NCBI RefSeq assembly: GCF_051857545.1
Contig: NZ_JBPZHB010000004.1
Coordinates: 620,001 to 684,000, forward strand
DNA length: 64,000 nt
DNA from: Larkinella sp051857545
GTDB taxonomy: Bacteria > Bacteroidota > Bacteroidia > Cytophagales > Spirosomataceae
Direction of reading: 5' to 3'
Below are positions 44,112 to 52,610 of the stretch, piece after piece. The notes under the pieces were generated by a model. The model was not told where the DNA came from. It made no database searches and was given only the letters and a program-made list of their open reading frames with translations. Numbering within the stretch: the first letter of the stretch is position 1; the number at the start of each line of letters is the position of its first letter. The translations under genes were made by a program, and so were the position numbers.

Positions 44112-44328
44112 AACCCTGTTAGCGCCGGGCCATCGCATGATCGCTAGACCCTGACAGCGGTTTTGATTTAATAAAAAGGATAACCGCTGCTGGCATGACA
44201 TGATCGGTTGAGCCACAGTTCGACCGCTGATTGGGTTTCAACCGCTGTTAGGATCTGTCGATCAATCATGCGACGGCCTTGGAAAAAGTCTTCACCGCTG
44301 TCAGGGTTTTTCGACCGCTGACAGGGTT
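44112..44328. repeat. Seven-copy GCTGNCAGGG-type repeat cluster
   Basis: Variants of RACCGCTGNYAGGGTTT occur at 44222-44238, 44239-44254, 44293-44311, 44313-44328 and, shorter, 44182-44193; two inverted copies occur at 44112-44124 and 44147-44164. Spacing is irregular and orientation mixed. The last two copies lie 20 bp apart and encode the final residues of pgmB on the other strand. Confidence 0.8.
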
Positions 44329-44966
44329 AAGACCTCCTCCACTGTCAATTTCGCCAGCGACGGCACCACCAGGTCGGCTTGGGTCAAGACCGATGGCAAG
44401 CCAATACCAATTGCCAGCATCCCGCCCCGTTTGGCAGCTTCGACACCCGCAACGGCATCTTCAAAAACCACGCATTCGTCGGGCCGGACGTGTAGTTCGG
44501 CGGCACCTTTCAGAAAAACCTCCGGATCGGGCTTGCCCCGGCTGATTTTGGTGCCGTCGATAATCGAATCGAAATCGTCGATCATGCCGATGCGTTCCAG
44601 AATCAGGCGGGCATTTTTACTGACCGATCCGAGAGCGGTTTTCAGGTTGGCCGCTTTTACCGCCACGAAAAAATCCGTTACGCCGGGCAAAATGGCTGCG
44701 GGTGTCATCTGCGAAATCAGTTCCAGATACCACTCGTTTTTCTGGGTAGCCAGTGCCAGTTTATGATCTTCCGAAACCGTCAGGCCGCCGTGGGCCAGAA
44801 TAATTTCCAGGGATTCGGTGCGGCTGATGCCCTTCAATTGCTCATTAAATTCTTCCGTAATATCGAAACCCAGCGTATTGGCCATCCGTCGCCAGGCTTG
44901 ATAATGGTAAATCGCTGTGTCGACAATAACGCCATCCAGGTCAAAAAGTAAGGCTTTTATGGGCAT
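44301..44966 (-). CDS. pgmB: Beta-phosphoglucomutase (HAD superfamily)
   Basis: 221 residues from ATG 44966 (MPIKALLFDLDGVIVDT); a longer upstream frame has no domain support. HAD motifs: FDLDGVIVD (nucleophile and acid Asp), GSVSKNAR (motif II, Ser), GKPDPEVFLKGA (Lys), VFEDAVAGVEAAKRGG (motif IV acids). The cap carries HYQAWRRMANTLGF, GISRTESLE as in PgmB. It converts beta-glucose-1-phosphate to glucose-6-phosphate, using the product of the GH65 enzyme. The last ~9 residues (LTLSAVEKP) are encoded by two copies of an intergenic repeat, so the C-terminus is atypical. 90 bp after the amylase on the same strand. Confidence 0.92.
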   Translation of the reverse strand: MPIKALLFDLDGVIVDTAIYHYQAWRRMANTLGFDITEEFNEQLKGISRTESLEIILAHGGLTVSEDHKLALATQKNEWYLELISQMTPAAILPGVTDFFVAVKAANLKTALGSVSKNARLILERIGMIDDFDSIIDGTKISRGKPDPEVFLKGAAELHVRPDECVVFEDAVAGVEAAKRGGMLAIGIGLPSVLTQADLVVPSLAKLTVEEVLTLSAVEKP

Positions 44967-45056
44967 TGGCTGATTGATTATGCAGGTTGTGTACTGCAAT
45001 AAAGCGATAAAAAAGGACTTATCCGTTAGCGTTCGCCCGTTTTCATCCAAGCCAGA

Positions 45057-46934
45057 TCAGGGAGTGAGTTCGAGCACCACCGCAGTTTTGGCCGGTAATT
45101 TAAGGGTAGTCAAGCTGTTGATTACCTCGTCGGTCAGCACGTTTCGAGCCTTTGTAAAACCTGCCATGCGTTCGGCAAACCGGCCGGTTTCCAGATTGAT
45201 TTCCTGCTCCGTCGAATTAGTCGCTATCATCACGGTTTTGGACGCATCATAGCGAAAATAGACGTAGGTGCCGTTTTGGGGAATATATTGCATGAGTTTT
45301 CCTGCATGCAAAGCCGGCGTATTTTTCCGGTAATTCGCCAGTTTTTTTATAAAATTGAAGGCGTCTTTTTCCTTTTCGTTTCGCCCGGCATCGGTAAACT
45401 TATTCGCCGGATCACCGGGAAAACCACCCGGAAAATCCCGGCGTACTTCCGCATCCGACGGATTTTTGGTGTTCTTCATCAGAACTTCCGTTCCGTAATA
45501 CCAAGATGGAATGCCACGCGTCGTCAGGAGCCAGGTGACGCCCATTTTGTATTTTGCATAATCATCTCCAATCACCGACAGGTAGCGATCAGTATCGTGA
45601 TTGTCCAGAAACGTAACCAGCTTTTGCGGATCTGCATAAACCGCATCCGTCGCCAAAGCCTGATACATCCGGTTGACGCCCGAATCCCAGCTAAAGTTCT
45701 CTTTCAGAGCCGCATTAAAAGCATCATAGAGCACAAAATCCAGACCGCCCGGCTGGTTGGATTTGAAGGGTTGATCGATCCGGTTTTTGACAAAAAACGC
45801 CTGCGCCACCGGATTGCCTACCCAGGATTCCCCGAAGATATGGAGTTTGGGATACTCACTTAAAAGGGCCTGATTACAGCGGTTCAGGAAGTTCAAATCG
45901 TTGTATTTATAAGTGTCGACGCGCCACGCGTCCAGCGCAAAAAGCTCCGTACACCAGATCGCATTCTGAATCAGATACGTGGACAAAAACGAATTCCGCA
46001 GGTTCAGATCGGGCAGAAAAGGCGTGAACCAGCCGTCCAGCAGTACTTTTCGGTCCGACGCAGCGGAATAAGGGTCATACAAGGCCTGCTCCTTGTGCGA
46101 ACTGCCGGTGTAGGTCGGCCACTGGTTGAACCAGTCTTTGAACGGCTGGTTTTTGTAGAGCCAGTGGTCGTCGCTGACGTGGTTATACACCGCATCCTGC
46201 ACCAGTTTCATGCCGCGCTGGTGGAGCGCCTGACCCAATTTTCGGTAGCCCTCCGTGCCGCCAAACCGCTTGTCGATCTGGTAATGGTCCGTAAAATGAT
46301 AGCCGTGGTACCCCGCCTGCATCCGGTCGGGAGCTTCCTGTTTCAAGGTTTCGTCGTTCACCAAAACCGGCGTCATCCAGAGGGCCGTGACACCCAGTTC
46401 CTGCAAATAATCCAGGTGGTTGGTGATGCCCTGCAAGTCCCCGCCGTGCCGTAGATGAGGAACCGACCGATCGGCTTTGGTGTCGAGCAGGTCAGGAAAA
46501 GCATCGTTAGCCGGGTCGCCGTTGGCAAAGCGGTCGGGCATGATCAGGTAAATAAAATCGGCCGCCGAAACGCCCTGCCCTTTCGGCCCGGTTGTTCGGG
46601 GCTTTAATTCGTAGGCTCGACTGACGGTTTCGGAGCCGGTTTTCCCCACAATTCGAAAAGTGCCTGGTTGGGCGGTTGCAGAAATTAGCAGATCCAGAAA
46701 AACAAAATCGGGGTTTTCGGCCTTTTGTGTTTTCACCAGCTTGACGCCGGGGTAGTTGATCGTGTACGTCATCGATCCGGCTTTGGGGCCGTAGATCAGG
46801 AGCTGGAGGTTGGGGTTTTTCATGCCGACCCACCAGTTAGTTGGGTCGATGCGTTGAATGGCAGCGGACTGCGCCAGGGCCCGGCAAAAGACGATCTGGC
46901 AGAACAGCAGGAAGAGGGTAATCGAACGGTTCAT
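45057..46934 (-). CDS. GH13 alpha-amylase/cyclomaltodextrinase (SusA-like), exported
   Basis: 625 residues. Signal peptide (MNRSITLFLLFCQIVFCRALAQ). N-terminal cyclomaltodextrinase-type domain (~25-115, IDPTNWWVGMKNPNLQLL). GH13 barrel with AGYHGYHFTDHYQID, region I VQDAVYNHV, region II LDAWRVDTYKY (nucleophile near Asp340), region III IFGESW (acid, near Glu368), region IV FLDNHDTDR. C-terminal beta domain. It hydrolyses alpha-1,4-glucans in the periplasm or at the surface. First gene of a minus-strand group with pgmB, dinB and GH65; divergent from the second amylase. Confidence 0.92.
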   Translation of the reverse strand: MNRSITLFLLFCQIVFCRALAQSAAIQRIDPTNWWVGMKNPNLQLLIYGPKAGSMTYTINYPGVKLVKTQKAENPDFVFLDLLISATAQPGTFRIVGKTGSETVSRAYELKPRTTGPKGQGVSAADFIYLIMPDRFANGDPANDAFPDLLDTKADRSVPHLRHGGDLQGITNHLDYLQELGVTALWMTPVLVNDETLKQEAPDRMQAGYHGYHFTDHYQIDKRFGGTEGYRKLGQALHQRGMKLVQDAVYNHVSDDHWLYKNQPFKDWFNQWPTYTGSSHKEQALYDPYSAASDRKVLLDGWFTPFLPDLNLRNSFLSTYLIQNAIWCTELFALDAWRVDTYKYNDLNFLNRCNQALLSEYPKLHIFGESWVGNPVAQAFFVKNRIDQPFKSNQPGGLDFVLYDAFNAALKENFSWDSGVNRMYQALATDAVYADPQKLVTFLDNHDTDRYLSVIGDDYAKYKMGVTWLLTTRGIPSWYYGTEVLMKNTKNPSDAEVRRDFPGGFPGDPANKFTDAGRNEKEKDAFNFIKKLANYRKNTPALHAGKLMQYIPQNGTYVYFRYDASKTVMIATNSTEQEINLETGRFAERMAGFTKARNVLTDEVINSLTTLKLPAKTAVVLELTP

Positions 46935-47030
46935 AACGGTTAGCGGAGAGATGGAAACGCGATCTTAAATATGGTAAAATAAAGGATTTGTTTTCATATT
47001 GCCAGCAATTTTGAAATTTGACGCTGAAAC

Positions 47031-47065
47031 CGGTCGGCCGGGTCGGGCCGACCGTGCTAAATTTG
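47031..47065 (+). promoter_or_regulatory. Dyad and -7 element between the divergent amylase genes
   Basis: CGGTCGGCC (47031-47039) and GGCCGACCG (47046-47054) form a perfect 9-bp inverted repeat with a 6-bp spacer, 3 bp before TAAATTTG (47058-47065), an exact TAnnTTTG box. The ATG follows 10 bp later, so the leader would be nearly absent. The dyad covers the place of the -33 element and may be an operator. Confidence 0.45.
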
Positions 47066-47075
47066 TATCTTGGAC

Positions 47076-48962
47076 ATGAAGACGAATTCATCCGCTCCAG
47101 ATTCCATAAAAATAAACCGCCGGGCTTTTGCCGGTGGATTGGTGGCTTCCGGTATCCTGCATACCCTGGCGGCTTATTCCGTTGAACCCTTACTGTCGAA
47201 CATGAATACATCTGTGCCCATCGAAGAAAAATCAGACAAACTTGTTGTTTACCAAATCTTTACGCGTCTTTTCGGTAATCAGAATACGACCAATAAACCC
47301 TGGGGAAGCCGGGATGAAAATGGTGTTGGCAAATTCAACGACATCACCGTTAAAGCCTTGCAGGAACTGAAGAAGTTTGGGGTTTCGCACGTCTGGTACA
47401 CCGGTATTATCGAACATGCGCTGATGACGGATTACTCGGCATTCGGGATTAGAAAAGACAATCCGCAGGTTGTGAAAGGCCGGGCGGGTTCGCCCTATGC
47501 GATCAAAGATTATTACGACGTGAACCCGGATCTGGCGGTCGATGTGCCCAACCGGATGAAGGAATTCGAGGATTTACTGAAACGGTCGCACACCAACGAT
47601 CTAAAAGTGCTGATCGATTTTATTCCCAACCATGTGGCCCGGGAGTATCATTCCGACGCCAAACCGGCGGGCGTGCAGGACATGGGAGAGGGCGATGACA
47701 CCAGCAAACCCTTCGATCCGAAAAACAATTTCTATTATTTGCCCGGTCAATCGTTCCAGGTTCCGCAGGGCGTTGTTACGCCGAAAGAATCGGTGGCGAA
47801 TTACGTTGAGCAACCAGCCAAAGCGACAGGCAATGACGTTTTCAAAGCCCAGCCCGACCTCAATGACTGGTATGAAACGATCAAGCTGAATTACGGTGTC
47901 GATTACCTCAACAACCGCCAGACGCACTTCGATCCGGTTCCGTCGACCTGGGTGAAAATGAAGGACATTCTGCTGTTCTGGGCGGCCAAAGGCGTCGACG
48001 GTTTTCGTTGTGACATGGCCGAAATGGTGCCGGTCGAATTCTGGGGCTGGGCCATTCCGCAGGTCAAAGCGGCTCATCCCGACGTTATTTTTATCGCCGA
48101 AATCTACAACCCGCAACAATACCGCAACTATATTTTTACCGGCAAATTCGATTACCTCTACGACAAAGTCGGTCTGTATGACGCCGTTCGTCGGTTGATG
48201 GAAGGCCAGGGCACGACGGAGGACATTACGCGGGTTTGGCAACAGGAGTCGGGCGATTTTGCCAATCACATGCTGCGGTTTCTGGAAAACCACGACGAAC
48301 AGCGCATTGCCTCCCGGTTTTTTGCCAGTGATCCCTGGACGGCGGTTCCGGCCATGACGCTTTCGGCGACGTTGCACACCGGTCCGCTGATGATCTATTT
48401 CGGGCAGGAACTGGGCGTCAACCCGACGCAGGCCGAAGGGTTTCAGGGGGAGGATGGCCGGACGACCATTTTTGATTACTGGGGTGTCCCTGAATTTCAG
48501 GCCTGGACCAACGGCAGCGTTGGCAAACCCGCGAAGTTCGATGGTGGCAAGCTCACGGACGACCAGAAAAATCTGCGCAAATTTTACCAGCAGTTGAACC
48601 AGTTGGTCAACACCAGCGACGCCATCCGGATGGGTGCTTTTTACGACTTGCAATACGCGAACAACGACCGTGGCGACGGACCGGGCAAAAGCTCCGGCTA
48701 TGACCAACACCGGCTGTATAGTTACCTGCGGCACTCGGCCAAGCAGAAACTGCTGATTGTCTGCAATTTCGACAAACAGAAAACCGCTAAAACGTCGGTT
48801 CGCATTCCGGTGGAAGCCTGGAAAACGATGAAGCTGGACGGGGCTAAAACCTATACGTTCAGCGATATTTTTCGGACAAAGACCAAGTTGAAATCAGCCG
48901 CGACTTCCGGTGTTCCGGTCGAATTGCCACCGTTGAGCGTGCTGGTTTTGGAAATCAAATAA
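47076..48962 (+). CDS. GH13 alpha-amylase family protein, possible Tat export
   Basis: 628 residues from ATG 47076. The N-terminus has NRRAFAGGLVASGILHTLAA, an RR-containing hydrophobic signal that could use the Tat route. The barrel shows VLIDFIPNHVA (region I), GFRCDMAEM (nucleophile Asp313), FIAEIYN (acid Glu342) and FLENHDEQR (Asp407). A ~60-residue insertion (AKPAGVQDMGEGDDTSKP ... FQVPQ) follows region I. A C-terminal beta domain closes the protein. It should act on alpha-glucans outside the cytoplasm; exact product unknown. Divergent from the SusA-like gene. Confidence 0.9.
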   Translation: MKTNSSAPDSIKINRRAFAGGLVASGILHTLAAYSVEPLLSNMNTSVPIEEKSDKLVVYQIFTRLFGNQNTTNKPWGSRDENGVGKFNDITVKALQELKKFGVSHVWYTGIIEHALMTDYSAFGIRKDNPQVVKGRAGSPYAIKDYYDVNPDLAVDVPNRMKEFEDLLKRSHTNDLKVLIDFIPNHVAREYHSDAKPAGVQDMGEGDDTSKPFDPKNNFYYLPGQSFQVPQGVVTPKESVANYVEQPAKATGNDVFKAQPDLNDWYETIKLNYGVDYLNNRQTHFDPVPSTWVKMKDILLFWAAKGVDGFRCDMAEMVPVEFWGWAIPQVKAAHPDVIFIAEIYNPQQYRNYIFTGKFDYLYDKVGLYDAVRRLMEGQGTTEDITRVWQQESGDFANHMLRFLENHDEQRIASRFFASDPWTAVPAMTLSATLHTGPLMIYFGQELGVNPTQAEGFQGEDGRTTIFDYWGVPEFQAWTNGSVGKPAKFDGGKLTDDQKNLRKFYQQLNQLVNTSDAIRMGAFYDLQYANNDRGDGPGKSSGYDQHRLYSYLRHSAKQKLLIVCNFDKQKTAKTSVRIPVEAWKTMKLDGAKTYTFSDIFRTKTKLKSAATSGVPVELPPLSVLVLEIK

Positions 48963-49085
48963 ACCGAACGGAATGGTTTTATTTTGTCATCTTCGTGAGA
49001 TCTTTCCCTTAATTCATTTGCAAAAAGGGTAGAACGGGATAAGGTAGAAAAATGTTAAATTGGTGGGTTTTTAAAGCAGCGGGCT

Positions 49086-49322
49086 ATGCAATTAACATAC
49101 AGAATACCGGCAGATTCGTTGAATAGTAGCTTTTTGGAGTCTATCAAAACCAAATTTGCGGGTAAGGAAGTTAGTATTACGGTTGAAGACGTGCCAGATG
49201 AAAAACCAGTCAATCAAAAAGAACTTTATACAAAGTCTCTGGTTTTGCTTGATCGGTTCAAGGATATGAAAGTAGACCCGAATCTAAATCTTTCTGATTT
49301 GGCAAATGAAGTGAATCTATGA
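49086..49322 (+). CDS. Putative antitoxin of a PIN toxin pair
   Basis: 78 residues. N-terminal MQLTYRIPADSLNSSFLESI then KEVSITVEDV, a strand/helix/strand layout, then an acidic and hydrophobic C-terminal tail (DPNLNLSDLANEVNL) of the kind that wraps a toxin. The stop overlaps the PIN gene's start by 4 bp. Lower GC than the flanks. No named antitoxin family recognised; the call rests on size and position. Confidence 0.7.
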   Translation: MQLTYRIPADSLNSSFLESIKTKFAGKEVSITVEDVPDEKPVNQKELYTKSLVLLDRFKDMKVDPNLNLSDLANEVNL

Positions 49323-49726
49323 TTTACTTTGATACGGATGTCCTGATCCACCTTCTGGTTCCGCAGGATTCCACCAAAAATAAAAAAGCAAAAGAGCTTT
49401 ACGAAGCAGCAACATCAGCCAGCAGGTTTCTGATTTCGTTTTTATCGCTGCAAGAAACCGCTTATGTATTACACCGGCTTGATAGAAAGCCGGATGACAT
49501 TGAGGCCATGTTGCAAACTTTTCTCCCTTTTGGGCCCGTTTTTTATCAGTTGGACGAGATGCTTCGGGCAATCTCAATAGCGAAGGTGATTGGCTTTCAA
49601 AATATCAATGATTGTCTTCATACGGCTATTGCCGAAACCCATCGTTGCCAGGAGTTGTATACCTTCAATCAGTCAGACTTTAAGCGAATCCAAAAACTGA
49701 CAAAGATCAAAATAACGGTATTTTGA
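49319..49726 (+). CDS. PIN domain toxin (VapC-like)
   Basis: 135 residues, a single PIN domain. Acidic site: Asp5 in MIYFDTDVL, Glu46 in SLQETAYVL, Asp98 in NINDCLHTAIA and Asp120 in FNQSDFKR. Such proteins cut RNA, often tRNA, and are held off by the antitoxin made from the same message. The start overlaps the antitoxin's stop (ATGA). The pair is AT-richer than its neighbours, which fits acquisition by transfer. Confidence 0.88.
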   Translation: MIYFDTDVLIHLLVPQDSTKNKKAKELYEAATSASRFLISFLSLQETAYVLHRLDRKPDDIEAMLQTFLPFGPVFYQLDEMLRAISIAKVIGFQNINDCLHTAIAETHRCQELYTFNQSDFKRIQKLTKIKITVF

Positions 49727-49864
49727 CATCTGAACAGTGGAGAGATAGTCCAATTTCAATAGTGAATATACAGATTGATGTGGCATCGTGATCCGATTTT
49801 TGCTATTTTCACGGAAAACCGGTTCGCTGTCTTGATTCCTGCGTTTTCTTAACCACCGTACTTG

Positions 49865-50761
49865 ATGAAGAAACTGTTTACCGTTCTAGTCGCGTTAGTG
49901 CCTTTTACCCGTTCAATTGCCCAGCAAATCCAGCCGCCTTCGCCACTCCGGCAGGTGGCCATTGCGCCCGGAATCTCCCCGGCCGAAACGGCAATTGCGA
50001 TCAGTAAATCGTTTCAGGGGCGTCCATACGTGGCCCACACGCTGGACGGCAATGAAACCGAACAGTTGGTGGTCAATTTTCGGGCGTTCGATTGCACCAC
50101 GTTTCTGGAAACCACCCTCGCGCTCTCGCTGGCCCGCCATCAATTGCTCAACGAGCAGGATTCTGTGCAGTTCGACCGGCTTTTTCGCAAGAACCTGACC
50201 AACCTGCGGTATCGCAACGGCACCATCGACGGTTTTGCCAGCCGCCTTCATTACTTTTCGGAATGGCTGGTCGATAACGAGCAAAAGGGCATTGTGCAGG
50301 ATGTGACGCGAAAAATCGGCGGAATGCAGGTGTCAAAACCGGTGTCGTATATGACCAAAAGCACCTGGAAATACCCGCAGCTTTCAGACCCTTTAACCCT
50401 TCAGCAGATCGCGCTGGTGGAGTCGGCCATCAGCCAGCAGAGCTTCTGGTTTATTCCCAAAAAACGCATTAAAGAGATTGAAAGCAGCTTGAAAGAAGGC
50501 GACATTATCATGCTGACGGCTTCCCGGCCCGGCCTGGACATGAAGCACGTCGGCTTCGTAGTCTGGCAAAATGGCCCCAACGGGGAGAAAAGGGCCCATT
50601 TGCTGCATGCGTCGTCGCACTACGGTGAAGTGATGATTTCGGAAGAACCGTTGGCCGATTACGTGTTGTGGAACCGGCAATTTTCGGGCATTCGGGTGGC
50701 GCGTTTAAAAGAAAATAGTCTGCAAAACCTCTCTTACAAAGACGCCCGCCGAATCAACTGA
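49865..50761 (+). CDS. DUF1460 / NlpC-P60-like amidase, secreted
   Basis: 298 residues from ATG 49865 (a TTG one codon upstream is less likely). Signal peptide to SIAQ. RAFDCTTFLETTLALSLARH carries the catalytic Cys; MKHVGFVVWQNG the His; HLLHASSHYGEV a further conserved stretch. DUF1460 proteins are N-acetylmuramoyl-L-alanine amidase-like cell-wall enzymes with an NlpC/P60 fold. It ends inside the last 28 bp of the convergent GntR gene. Confidence 0.85.
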   Translation: MKKLFTVLVALVPFTRSIAQQIQPPSPLRQVAIAPGISPAETAIAISKSFQGRPYVAHTLDGNETEQLVVNFRAFDCTTFLETTLALSLARHQLLNEQDSVQFDRLFRKNLTNLRYRNGTIDGFASRLHYFSEWLVDNEQKGIVQDVTRKIGGMQVSKPVSYMTKSTWKYPQLSDPLTLQQIALVESAISQQSFWFIPKKRIKEIESSLKEGDIIMLTASRPGLDMKHVGFVVWQNGPNGEKRAHLLHASSHYGEVMISEEPLADYVLWNRQFSGIRVARLKENSLQNLSYKDARRIN

Positions 50762-51750
50762 AAGGGGTTTTTTACTTTTTCGTGCCGTTTTTCCAGAATC
50801 AGCCGGGCCGCGGTTTCGCCCATTTTTTCGTGATCGGTCGAAATCACCGCAATGCCGTCGGCCAGAACTTCCTTCAGGGGCGTTTCGTTAAAGGCCAGCA
50901 CCCCGATGTCTTGCCCCAGTTTCAAACCCCGCTGTTTGACCTGCCGAACCAGTTCGACCAGATCGCCGTCTTCCAGCACAATGTAGGCCGTACCGGTTTG
51001 CAGTTCGCGGCCCGTCAGCGTGTCGAGTAGCTCGAACTCTTTGTGGTAGTGAACGCAGAAATTGCGAAAACCGCGTACGATTTCCCGTGGGTAGTAGACC
51101 TCTTTCGGGAAAACCAGCGTCAGTTTTTTGTACTTTTCCAGCACATCCAGACCCGATTCCAGAGCTTCGTAAATATCGCGGTCAAACTGCTGGTAAATCG
51201 CCGAATAGTTGCCGTGTAATTCCGAAATCTCCCGATCCAGAATGATCAGTTCATTGGCCGGAATCTGCTCCAGCAACTTGACGACGTTCACCTGTTCGGT
51301 TTCTTCGTAAAAATGCGGCATCACCACGTAATAGTGGTATTGCCCCAGATTTTCTTCCAGCAGTTTTTTAAACCGCTGCGCGCTGTGGTGGTGAATGCGA
51401 AGGTCGACCACGGCATTGTGGCCCAGCGCATTCACCAGCGAATAGTAAATGATTTTTTTGTAGGCACTAAACTTGTTGATCAGAAACAAAACCCTCAATT
51501 GGCCCGGACCATCGCGCCGGATAAAAAAACCTTTGCCCTGAACCGCCTGAATCACCCCTTCTTTTTTCAGGAAGTTGTAAGCTTTCTCGACGGTATCGCG
51601 GGCCAGGTAATATTCTTCACTCAGTTCATTGATCGACGGCAGTTGCTGGTCCCGTTTCAGGGTGCCAATTTCAATGCCATTGATCACCGCGTTGACGATC
51701 TGACGGTATTTCGGAACGCTCGACTGAGATTCGATATGAAGATCAATCAT
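50734..51750 (-). CDS. GntR-type regulator with LacI-like sensor domain
   Basis: 338 residues. Winged helix (~1-75: SVPKYRQIVNAVINGIEIG, DQQLPSINELSEEYYLARDTVEKAY, GVIQAVQGKGFFI) and a periplasmic-binding-protein-like C-terminal domain (~85-330: RVLFLINKF, YVVMPHFYEE, LIILDRE, IGVLAFNETPLKEVLADGIAVIST) as in LacI/GntR hybrid regulators of sugar genes. Target and ligand unknown; the maltodextrin genes 2 kb away are possible. Tail-to-tail 28-bp overlap with the DUF1460 gene; menB lies 9 bp upstream on the same strand. Confidence 0.88.
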   Translation of the reverse strand: MIDLHIESQSSVPKYRQIVNAVINGIEIGTLKRDQQLPSINELSEEYYLARDTVEKAYNFLKKEGVIQAVQGKGFFIRRDGPGQLRVLFLINKFSAYKKIIYYSLVNALGHNAVVDLRIHHHSAQRFKKLLEENLGQYHYYVVMPHFYEETEQVNVVKLLEQIPANELIILDREISELHGNYSAIYQQFDRDIYEALESGLDVLEKYKKLTLVFPKEVYYPREIVRGFRNFCVHYHKEFELLDTLTGRELQTGTAYIVLEDGDLVELVRQVKQRGLKLGQDIGVLAFNETPLKEVLADGIAVISTDHEKMGETAARLILEKRHEKVKNPFQLIRRASL

Positions 51751-51759
51751 GGACAGGGA

Positions 51760-52584
51760 TTAAGGGAATTTTGGAAATTTACTGAAATCCGGTTTGCGTT
51801 TCTCTAAAAACGAATCTTTGCCTTCTTTCGCTTCATCCGACAAATAATACAACAGGGTGGCATCACCCGCCAGTTGCTGAATGCCGGCCTGACCATCCAG
51901 TTCGGCGTTGAACGATGCCTTCAGAATCCGCAGCGCAATCGGACTTTTTTCAAGCATTTTGCGACACCATTCCAGGGTGGTTTCTTCGAGTTGTTCCAGC
52001 GGAACGACTTTGTTGACCAGCCCCATCTGCAAGGCTTCCTGTGCGTCATACTGATCGCACAAATACCAGATTTCGCGGGCTTTTTTCTGTCCGACAATTC
52101 GGGCCAGATACGATGCGCCAAAACCACCGTCGAAACTCCCGACCTTCGGGCCGGTCTGGCCAAAGCGGGCATTTTCGGCCGCAATCGTCAGGTCGGAAAT
52201 CACGTGCAGGACGTGGCCACCACCAATGGCCCAACCAGCCACCATCGCAATCACCGGTTTCGGAATCCGCCGAATCTGCATCTGAAAATCGAGTACGTTC
52301 AGGCGCGGAACACTGTCTTCACCCACATACCCGCCGTGGCCCCGGACAGACTGGTCACCACCACTGCAAAACGCTTTGCCGCCTTCACCCGTCAGAATCA
52401 CAACGCCCACACGCTCGTCCTGGCGGGCGAGTTCCATGGCTTCACTCATTTCCTTGACCGTCAAAGGCGTAAAAGCGTTGTGCTTTTCGGGCCGGTTGAT
52501 GCTGATTTTGGCAACACCTTCGTAATACTGAAACAGGATCTCGCGGTATTCTTTTATGGTTTCCCAGGGATATTTGCTTTGCAT
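51760..52584 (-). CDS. menB: 1,4-dihydroxy-2-naphthoyl-CoA synthase
   Basis: 274 residues, full length. Crotonase fold with ISINRPEKHNAFTPLTVKEM, FCSGGDQSVRGHGGY, AMVAGWAIGGGHVLHVISDL (oxyanion hole), FGQTGPKVGSFDGGFGASYL and AREIWYLCDQYDAQEAL. It closes the second ring in menaquinone synthesis. menE lies 0.8 kb away on the other strand with a DUF2452 gene between; a long inverted repeat precedes menB. The GntR gene follows 9 bp downstream on the same strand, an unexpected partner that may be co-transcribed. Confidence 0.95.
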   Translation of the reverse strand: MQSKYPWETIKEYREILFQYYEGVAKISINRPEKHNAFTPLTVKEMSEAMELARQDERVGVVILTGEGGKAFCSGGDQSVRGHGGYVGEDSVPRLNVLDFQMQIRRIPKPVIAMVAGWAIGGGHVLHVISDLTIAAENARFGQTGPKVGSFDGGFGASYLARIVGQKKAREIWYLCDQYDAQEALQMGLVNKVVPLEQLEETTLEWCRKMLEKSPIALRILKASFNAELDGQAGIQQLAGDATLLYYLSDEAKEGKDSFLEKRKPDFSKFPKFP

Positions 52585-52610
52585 TGAATTACACGTTAAA
52601 GTTTGATGGC

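Noticed and set aside
44112..44328. CRISPR array
   Set aside because: Repeat units vary, both orientations occur, spacing is irregular (1-40 bp), and there are no cas genes.
47601..48734. Long minus-strand open frame (377 codons) opposite the GH13 gene
   Set aside because: Antisense to a clear amylase with complete catalytic motifs; composition typical of a shadow frame.
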